A DNA stretch of 64,000 nt from a candidate division CSSED10-310 bacterium (GTDB lineage Bacteria > CSSED10-310 > JAFGJC01), in the NCBI GenBank assembly GCA_016927905.1, contig JAFGLW010000024.1, positions 81,950-145,949 of the forward strand, in the 5' to 3' direction. Positions 58,354 through 64,000 of this stretch are shown in pieces (the stretch's first letter is position 1; each line of letters starts with the position of its first letter). A model generated the notes under the pieces. The model was given only the letters and a program-made list of their open reading frames with translations, ran no database searches and was not told the DNA's origin. The position numbers were made by a program, and so were the translations under genes.

Positions 58354-59859
58354 ATGGCGAACTGGGTCAATTACCGCTGGGTGTCCATCCTGGTATTTGT
58401 CGTCATTCTTCAGTGTATCGGCGCTGGCGGTGTCATGCTGCTGATCAACGATTACAATACGGGAATGTGGGTCACCATCGCAGATAATATTCTCAAGGGG
58501 AACAGCTGGACACCCAACTATTTCAACCATCCTCCCCTGGTGATTCTGGTCACCCTGTGCATCAAATGGCTCAGCTCCGGGACATTTGCCCTGCGAATTG
58601 TCCCGATCGGTTTTTCCCTGGCAGGCCTTGTCCTGCTGACCCGAGTTTACCGGCTTCTGGGAGAAGATCACCGGATCGCGACCGGTGCAGCTTCGATTTT
58701 CGCGGTTTCTCCGATGTATCTGCATTACGGGCGGATGTTGAATCATGAGGCGTTCATCATGCCGTTTATCTATCTGGCGCTGATCGGCGGGATCCGGTGG
58801 TGTGAAAACGGTCGATTCCGGTGGGTCGTGCTGACAATGGTCGGATTGGCCGGCATCGGTGTAACGGATTACTACGGCGCTCAGGTGTTGATTCCCCTTG
58901 CGGTTGCCTGCCACGGGAAAAGATCCTGGACACCTTTGATCGCCAGCACCGTTATCCTGCTCAGTATGTATGGATCCTGGGTGTTGTTCGCCCATTGGAT
59001 GGGCGGCAGTGAATTGCTTATATATTCGGCCCGTCACTGGTCAATAGACAACCTGAACAGGATCTGCGATCCTGGATTTCTCAAAATGCTGTTAACCAAG
59101 CATTTTCTGAGACTTTACACTCCGGTGACCGTGATTTTAGGGTTTCTGGGATGGTTTCATTTCAAACGAAACCGGGTCGTCATCGGATGGATGGCGGCCG
59201 CACTGGTGCACTTTTTGATTGTCCCGTTATGGTTTCAGCACAGATATGCCATGTATTACTGGGGCCCGCTGATTGCCCTGCTGGCGGCGCACGGCATTGA
59301 ATGGATCGGATATCAAGCGGCTGGACTCTTTCAAGGGAAAAGGCTGAAATCGGGAAGTTACGGCAAGGCGGTCACTGCGTCAATCTGGCTTATAATTGTC
59401 GCGAGTGGATCCACATATTATCTGAAACATCTTGCATTGCCGCCCTCCGATTCGGTGGCAATCTACGATTGCATGAAGGATCTGAAAACAACCCGGCCCG
59501 TCCTATGTTTCGGTGAGATGCCTCAATTCCCGGCTTTTGAGTATTTGACGGGTCTTGAATTCGAGTTTTCCGATTATCCCGGCGGTCCATCTCCGGAGAA
59601 ACTGGCTTGGGATATCGTTGTTTCGGATCAACCGCACCGGGTAACAGGTGAATGGATGACATTGTTGCGTGTGTGTGAATACCGGAAATGCGGTAAATAT
59701 GGGCTCTGGGTCTGTAAAACAGCCGGGACTGTTGCGACGGAAAGCGCTCATCAGCAACACCGTGAGAAACTTCAGGAAACCCAATCCGGTATATATTCTA
59801 AAGCAAAATTGCATGACCATGTCCCCGCAAAGGGAATCTCGATGTGGATCGGTCGATAG
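58354..59859 (+). CDS. Polytopic GT39-like membrane protein
   Basis: 'LLINDYNTGMWVTIADNILKGNSWTPNYFNHPPLVILVTLCIKWLSSGTFALRIVPIGFSLAGLVLLTRVYRLLGEDHRIATGAASIFAVSPMYLHYGRMLNHEAFIM'. Confidence 0.78.
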   Translation: MANWVNYRWVSILVFVVILQCIGAGGVMLLINDYNTGMWVTIADNILKGNSWTPNYFNHPPLVILVTLCIKWLSSGTFALRIVPIGFSLAGLVLLTRVYRLLGEDHRIATGAASIFAVSPMYLHYGRMLNHEAFIMPFIYLALIGGIRWCENGRFRWVVLTMVGLAGIGVTDYYGAQVLIPLAVACHGKRSWTPLIASTVILLSMYGSWVLFAHWMGGSELLIYSARHWSIDNLNRICDPGFLKMLLTKHFLRLYTPVTVILGFLGWFHFKRNRVVIGWMAAALVHFLIVPLWFQHRYAMYYWGPLIALLAAHGIEWIGYQAAGLFQGKRLKSGSYGKAVTASIWLIIVASGSTYYLKHLALPPSDSVAIYDCMKDLKTTRPVLCFGEMPQFPAFEYLTGLEFEFSDYPGGPSPEKLAWDIVVSDQPHRVTGEWMTLLRVCEYRKCGKYGLWVCKTAGTVATESAHQQHREKLQETQSGIYSKAKLHDHVPAKGISMWIGR

Positions 59860-59875
59860 CAGGTAATTCCTAAAA

Positions 59876-60613
59876 TCAGATAATCCAGCGCTTCTTGATA
59901 TTGTGAAGGCTTAACATAAATAATCCGATGCAGAAAATCCCAAGGAGAGAAAAACTCAGGGTGAACGGCATGGCGTAATGGCCATGCACGGCACCATGAA
60001 GAATATCTGCGCCATAGGTCAGAGGCAGGACATAGGAGAACGGCTTCAGAAATACCGGCAGATTTTCGATGGGGAAGAACAGCCCACAGAGGAAAATCAT
60101 CGGGAACCGGAAAAAGTTGGAAAAAGTCTGAGCTTCAAAGACTTCCTTGACTGCAACAGCGATGAAAAGCCCCAGGAAAGTCGAGGCAACGGCAATCAGG
60201 AAAACGGCGGGAACAAATGTTTCCCACGCTACCCCGGACAGATCGATCAGAAACGCTGCCATGGCCACTGGAACGAAAGCATTGGCTGAGCCGAACAGAA
60301 TCGCTCCACTGGTCTTGGCCAGCATCAGCAGTTCCAGCGGAACAGGCGCAAGCAGGAGCCTTTCGAAGGAGCGCTGCTTTTTTTCAAAAGTTACGGTTAC
60401 AGAAAGCATTGATGTTGTGCCGAAAAGTATGGAGACGGCCACCACACCCGGCAGCAATGTCGGTATGCTGCCCATCCCGCTGCCGGATTTGATGAAAAAC
60501 ATCCCGGTCCATGCCAGCGGGAAAACCAGACCCCAACTGATGTTCGGCGGTTTCAGGTAATAAGTCCGCATGTCCTTGAGCAGAATATTCCAGAATGCGA
60601 TCCAGCTTCTCAT
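59876..60613 (-). CDS. ABC-2 type transporter permease
   Basis: Six hydrophobic segments, 'VTFEKKQRSFERLLLAPVPLELLMLAK', coupled to an ABC ATPase. Confidence 0.9.
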   Translation of the reverse strand: MRSWIAFWNILLKDMRTYYLKPPNISWGLVFPLAWTGMFFIKSGSGMGSIPTLLPGVVAVSILFGTTSMLSVTVTFEKKQRSFERLLLAPVPLELLMLAKTSGAILFGSANAFVPVAMAAFLIDLSGVAWETFVPAVFLIAVASTFLGLFIAVAVKEVFEAQTFSNFFRFPMIFLCGLFFPIENLPVFLKPFSYVLPLTYGADILHGAVHGHYAMPFTLSFSLLGIFCIGLFMLSLHNIKKRWII

Positions 60614-61593
60614 CTGCCACCACCCGGTTTTTCCTTTTCCCTGCGCATGGCATCCGCTTCTATGCCGGTGATTTGGACGAAAATGTCTTCGAGTGACGGC
60701 TGGATCCTGCGGGCTTCTTTCACCTCGGCTCCCTGATCTTCCAGGTAACGGACCAGGAGTCCGACACGAATGGATTCATCCGCCTCCGCGCGAATCATGC
60801 AGGGACCCGGGAGGCTGAAATCCAAGCCTGGAAATGTGTCGATAAGCCTATCCTTGATATCGTTGACCGCGTTTGCGAAAGAGAATAGGGCGACATGTTT
60901 CGCCTGGATCGGTTGAATGAGATTCGCGACCGTGTCGATTCTGACGATCCGGCCGGATACGATAAATGCGATGCGGTCGCAAAGCCGCTCCGCTTCTTCG
61001 ATGTAGTGAGTGGTCAAAAAAATGGTTGTGCCGGCATGATTCAGATCGGCAATGATTTGCCTGAGCTGCCGTGCGCTGGCTACATCGATGCCGGTTGTGG
61101 GTTCATCGAGAAACAGGATTTCCGGCTTATGGATGATTCCGGCGGCGATGGTGAGTTTGCGTTTCATTCCCCTGGAATAACCGCCGAATCGGCGATTGGC
61201 AGCTTTGGATAAATCGAAAGTGTCCAGCAGTTTCCCGGCTCGATCCCGGCGCTGTGGTTTACCGATACCGTACAGCGCGGCGCAGAAGCACAGATTCTCA
61301 AATCCGGTCAGCTCGGGATACAGATTGCTTTCGTCCGGAACGACACCGATCAGATGCTGGGCCGCTCTCGGTCTGTTCGTACAGTCGATGTCACAGATTT
61401 GAATCATACCGGAATCGGGACACGCAAGCCCCGTGAGCATGTTGATGGTCGTGGTCTTGCCTGCACCGTTGGGACCCAGAAATCCAAAAAGCTCCCCAGA
61501 TCGCACACGGAACGTGACATCGTCAACGGCTACTATATCGTCGAAACGCTTAACCAGGCTGGACACCGCGATTGCGGATTTATCCTTCAGCAT
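60610..61593 (-). CDS. ABC transporter ATP-binding protein
   Basis: Walker A 'GPNGAGKTTTINML', 'YSRGMKRKLTIAAGIIHKPEILFLDEPTTGID'. Confidence 0.96.
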   Translation of the reverse strand: MLKDKSAIAVSSLVKRFDDIVAVDDVTFRVRSGELFGFLGPNGAGKTTTINMLTGLACPDSGMIQICDIDCTNRPRAAQHLIGVVPDESNLYPELTGFENLCFCAALYGIGKPQRRDRAGKLLDTFDLSKAANRRFGGYSRGMKRKLTIAAGIIHKPEILFLDEPTTGIDVASARQLRQIIADLNHAGTTIFLTTHYIEEAERLCDRIAFIVSGRIVRIDTVANLIQPIQAKHVALFSFANAVNDIKDRLIDTFPGLDFSLPGPCMIRAEADESIRVGLLVRYLEDQGAEVKEARRIQPSLEDIFVQITGIEADAMRREKEKPGGGR

Positions 61594-61760
61594 CGCGGAC
61601 TTTCATGATTGTCCTCTTTGCGGATGTCTGTTTTGACCGGTTGGGCACAGGGATGCCTTTTGATGGTTCCGTGACACATCCTGATCTGCTCCGGAGAGCA
61701 GTTCTGGGGCTTGCTCTTCAGTTGTCCCGGTTTTTGACAGCATTTGTCTTTATCACACAT
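61587..61760 (-). CDS. 57-aa Cys-rich small protein (not in the ORF track)
   Basis: Translation MCDKDKCCQKPGQLKSKPQNCSPEQIRMCHGTIKRHPCAQPVKTDIRKEDNHESPRC; SD AAGGAGA before ATG; stop overlaps the ABC ATPase start; 7 Cys. Confidence 0.75.
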   Translation of the reverse strand: MCDKDKCCQKPGQLKSKPQNCSPEQIRMCHGTIKRHPCAQPVKTDIRKEDNHESPRC

Positions 61761-61772
61761 GGTCGATCTCCT

Positions 61773-62060
61773 TCAGTTATCTTTTTCAAGCAGGTTCTGG
61801 GTCGTTTCACTCCAATCAGCCAGGGTTTTCTCATTGATCCTGTAATGGACGAAGTATCCTTTTTTATCCGCTATGACAATATCGGCATCGCGAAGAATGC
61901 GCAGATGCTGGGAAACGGCCGCCGCTGAAATTTCAAGCGCATGGGCCAGTGCGTTGACACAGAGCGGCCGGTTTTTCAGCAGCATGATCATCCGGATGCG
62001 CGTGCCGACTGAAAGAATCTTGAAGATGCGGGCTTGTTTCTCTGTGTCGTTCAAGGTCAT
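61773..62060 (-). CDS. ArsR-family transcriptional regulator
   Basis: 'IFKILSVGTRIRMIMLLKNRPLCVNALAHALEISAAAVSQHLRILRDADIVIADKKGYFVHYRI'. Confidence 0.93.
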   Translation of the reverse strand: MTLNDTEKQARIFKILSVGTRIRMIMLLKNRPLCVNALAHALEISAAAVSQHLRILRDADIVIADKKGYFVHYRINEKTLADWSETTQNLLEKDN

Positions 62061-62084
62061 CGCTCTGATTAAGCAATTACGCAG

Positions 62085-62096
62085 ATACTTTAGTAT
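62085..62096. promoter_or_regulatory. Palindrome ATACT-TT-AGTAT upstream of arsR, candidate operator
   Basis: Direct reading; lies in the 51-bp gap between sulP and arsR. Confidence 0.4.
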
Positions 62097-62111
62097 TAAG
62101 TGTCGACTCTG

Positions 62112-63800
62112 TCAATTAAATTGCCGTTTGGTCTGATCCGTTCTTTTAATCTGGGTTTCCCGGGATTCAATCCGTTTCAGCACCTGGGGTATCGTTCGAT
62201 ACCCGAAATCCTTCCCGGTGCTGTCCCGCCAACCGGCTCGTTTAAACAAGTCCCGCACCGATCCGCGCATTTCGGCAAAGGCGAAATCAATGCCCCGGGT
62301 GTCATAACTCAGCATCAATTCCCACAACACCTTGATGCCAACGGCATCCATATTGTTTACGCTGGACAGATCAAACAGAACATATTTGACATCGGGGTGA
62401 TCCGCTATCCTGTCCCGAACCCAATCTTCTACAAATCCGGCATTGGCAAAAAACAGGGGACCATCCACCCGCAGCATCAGAATTTTCGGGATCGTTTTCG
62501 CTGCCGGAAAACGCTGGATACTCATATAAGCGTCCACCTGCTCCAGATACCCCAACTCCGCGATTTTCGGATGCGCGCTCCGCCAGAGGAACAACAACAG
62601 CGAAAGAACAACCCCGCCCAGAATGCCCTTTTCCGCACTCAAGACCAATGTCATGGAAAATGTCACCAGCAGTATCAGGCAGTCCAGCCGGTCCACTTTC
62701 ATCAGATAAAGCAGTTCCCTGACGTCAATCATCTTCACCGCTGCAGTGATGATCATGGCCGCCAGCACCGCCACCGGCATATGGTAAAGCAGCGGTGCCA
62801 ACAAAACCAAAGTCAGCACAACAGCCATGGCGGTCACGACTGACGCGACTTGTGTCCGGGCCCCGGCCTGATGATTCACCATGGTTCTAGCCGGGCTGGC
62901 ACTCACCGGACAGGAAGACAAGAACGCCCCGATCACATTTGCCAGTCCAAGCCCCAGAAACTCCCGGTTCGCATTCACCTTGTATTTTCCCCGGGAGGCC
63001 AGCGTTTTCGACATTGCTATGGATACCATATAGCCCGTGATCACAATGGATGTCGCCGTCGGGATCAGCATGTTCAGTTTCTGGCATGTCACGATGGGTA
63101 TGGTGAACAGCGGCAGCCCCAAAGGCACTTCTCCAACCACCGCCAGCCCCTTCTGTTCCAGCTGAAAAAAATATGCGGCCAGCGTACCCGCCACTGCGCA
63201 GACCAGCGGCATCGGTATCTTCGGAAATAGTTTCTGCACGCCGATCAATGCAATGAGAGCTATCAGACCGAATGTCAGCGTCAGCCAATGAACATCCCCC
63301 ATCCGCTGTACGCTGCTCAGCGCCATTCCCGGCACATTTCTGCTGCCGTCACAGATTGTCTGCAGTCCCAGGACACAACCTGCCTGAGTGACAATAATGA
63401 TAACCGCCGCAGCGGAAATGAATCCACTGAGCACGGCCTGGGATACAAAATTGGTCAGAAATCCCATCCGCAGGATTCCAAGAATCACCTGCGCAGCACC
63501 TGTCATCAACGTCAAAAGAATCACCCAGTCCAGGTACTCCGGACTGCCAGGCGGTGCGAGCCGGGAACACCCGACGAAAATCAGAAGTGAAAGGATCGCC
63601 ACCGGCCCGATCGACAGTTGTCTCGAACTGCCGAAAAAAGCATATACCAGCAATGGAACCACCGACGAATACAACCCCACGACCGGGGGCAATCCAGCCA
63701 GCATGGCGTACGCCATGGACTGAGGCACAACCAGCACGGCCACCGTCAATCCGGCGGAAACATCGGATCGAAACCAATCCCGGTTGTATTCCTTAAACAT
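62112..63800 (-). CDS. SulP family inorganic anion transporter with STAS domain
   Basis: 'SAGLTVAVLVVPQSMAYAMLAGLPPVVGLYSSVVPLLVYAFFGSSRQLSIGPVAILSL'; STAS 'VKYVLFDLSSVNNMDAVGIKVLWEL'. Confidence 0.96.
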   Translation of the reverse strand: MFKEYNRDWFRSDVSAGLTVAVLVVPQSMAYAMLAGLPPVVGLYSSVVPLLVYAFFGSSRQLSIGPVAILSLLIFVGCSRLAPPGSPEYLDWVILLTLMTGAAQVILGILRMGFLTNFVSQAVLSGFISAAAVIIIVTQAGCVLGLQTICDGSRNVPGMALSSVQRMGDVHWLTLTFGLIALIALIGVQKLFPKIPMPLVCAVAGTLAAYFFQLEQKGLAVVGEVPLGLPLFTIPIVTCQKLNMLIPTATSIVITGYMVSIAMSKTLASRGKYKVNANREFLGLGLANVIGAFLSSCPVSASPARTMVNHQAGARTQVASVVTAMAVVLTLVLLAPLLYHMPVAVLAAMIITAAVKMIDVRELLYLMKVDRLDCLILLVTFSMTLVLSAEKGILGGVVLSLLLFLWRSAHPKIAELGYLEQVDAYMSIQRFPAAKTIPKILMLRVDGPLFFANAGFVEDWVRDRIADHPDVKYVLFDLSSVNNMDAVGIKVLWELMLSYDTRGIDFAFAEMRGSVRDLFKRAGWRDSTGKDFGYRTIPQVLKRIESRETQIKRTDQTKRQFN

Positions 63801-63896
63801 AAAACCACCCGAAGCGGAAAATTTCCCAGCCGGTCAGTTCTCCCATAATTGAAACCGGTTCACATACCATGTCCTTCCCCTTCGGAATGTGCAAAT

Positions 63897-64000
63897 TGGG
63901 GTCAAGTCTGCTCTTGCCTCTTGGAAACTTGAGCTGATTCTGTTGCATCAGCCGATCGAAGAATACTGGAAAACAAGAGTCAAGAACAGACTTGACCCCA
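63897..64000. repeat. About 104-bp MITE/REP-like element with about 28-bp imperfect terminal inverted repeats
   Basis: Left TGGGGTCAAGTCTGCTCTTGCCTCTTG; reverse complement of right end TGGGGTCAAGTCTGTTCTTGACTCTTG (two mismatches). Confidence 0.6.

Noticed and set aside
58144-59037. 297-aa ORF on - strand
   Set aside because: Antisense to the GT39-like gene at 58354 and rich in His/Gln/Asp typical of a shadow frame.
62100-62843. 247-aa ORF on + strand
   Set aside because: Antisense to sulP; composition typical of an antisense frame.

Overview
This 64 kb window comes from a bacterial chromosome of unassigned lineage. The left third (about 0-20.4 kb) is housekeeping: an SPFH lipoprotein, YjbQ, an HspR-like MerR regulator, a sigma-70 factor, a PfkB kinase, Lon, Tmk, a RicT-like PSP1 protein, MurF, an amidase, a GerMN protein, RdgB, a five-tRNA cluster (Pro-Arg-His-Arg-Leu), trigger factor, ClpP, EngB, LarB and FolD. 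From about 20.5 to 59.9 kb the window is dominated by one large envelope-glycan locus: eight polytopic GT-C/GT39-like membrane proteins, four GT2 polyprenyl-phosphate-sugar synthase-like enzymes, two GT4 enzymes, a Wzx-type flippase, three methyltransferases, two alkaline-phosphatase-superfamily (sulfatase-like) proteins, an SGNH hydrolase, TatA and a Ser/Thr kinase-TPR protein. The main observation is that four different membrane enzymes in this locus (an Agl23-like protein, a GT39+DUF2298 giant, a GT39 protein and a sulfatase-like protein) each carry the same six-bladed NHL beta-propeller. The module includes an unusual short blade 3 and an odd 'GWE...EPY' blade 5 that appear in all four copies, so one propeller seems to have been shared among unrelated catalytic partners, at the C-terminus in three and the N-terminus in one. 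The right end holds a likely operon sulP-arsR-(57-aa Cys-rich protein missing from the ORF track)-ABC ATPase-ABC permease, and a MITE/REP-like inverted repeat at the window edge. All function calls are from reading translations by eye; no searches were run.
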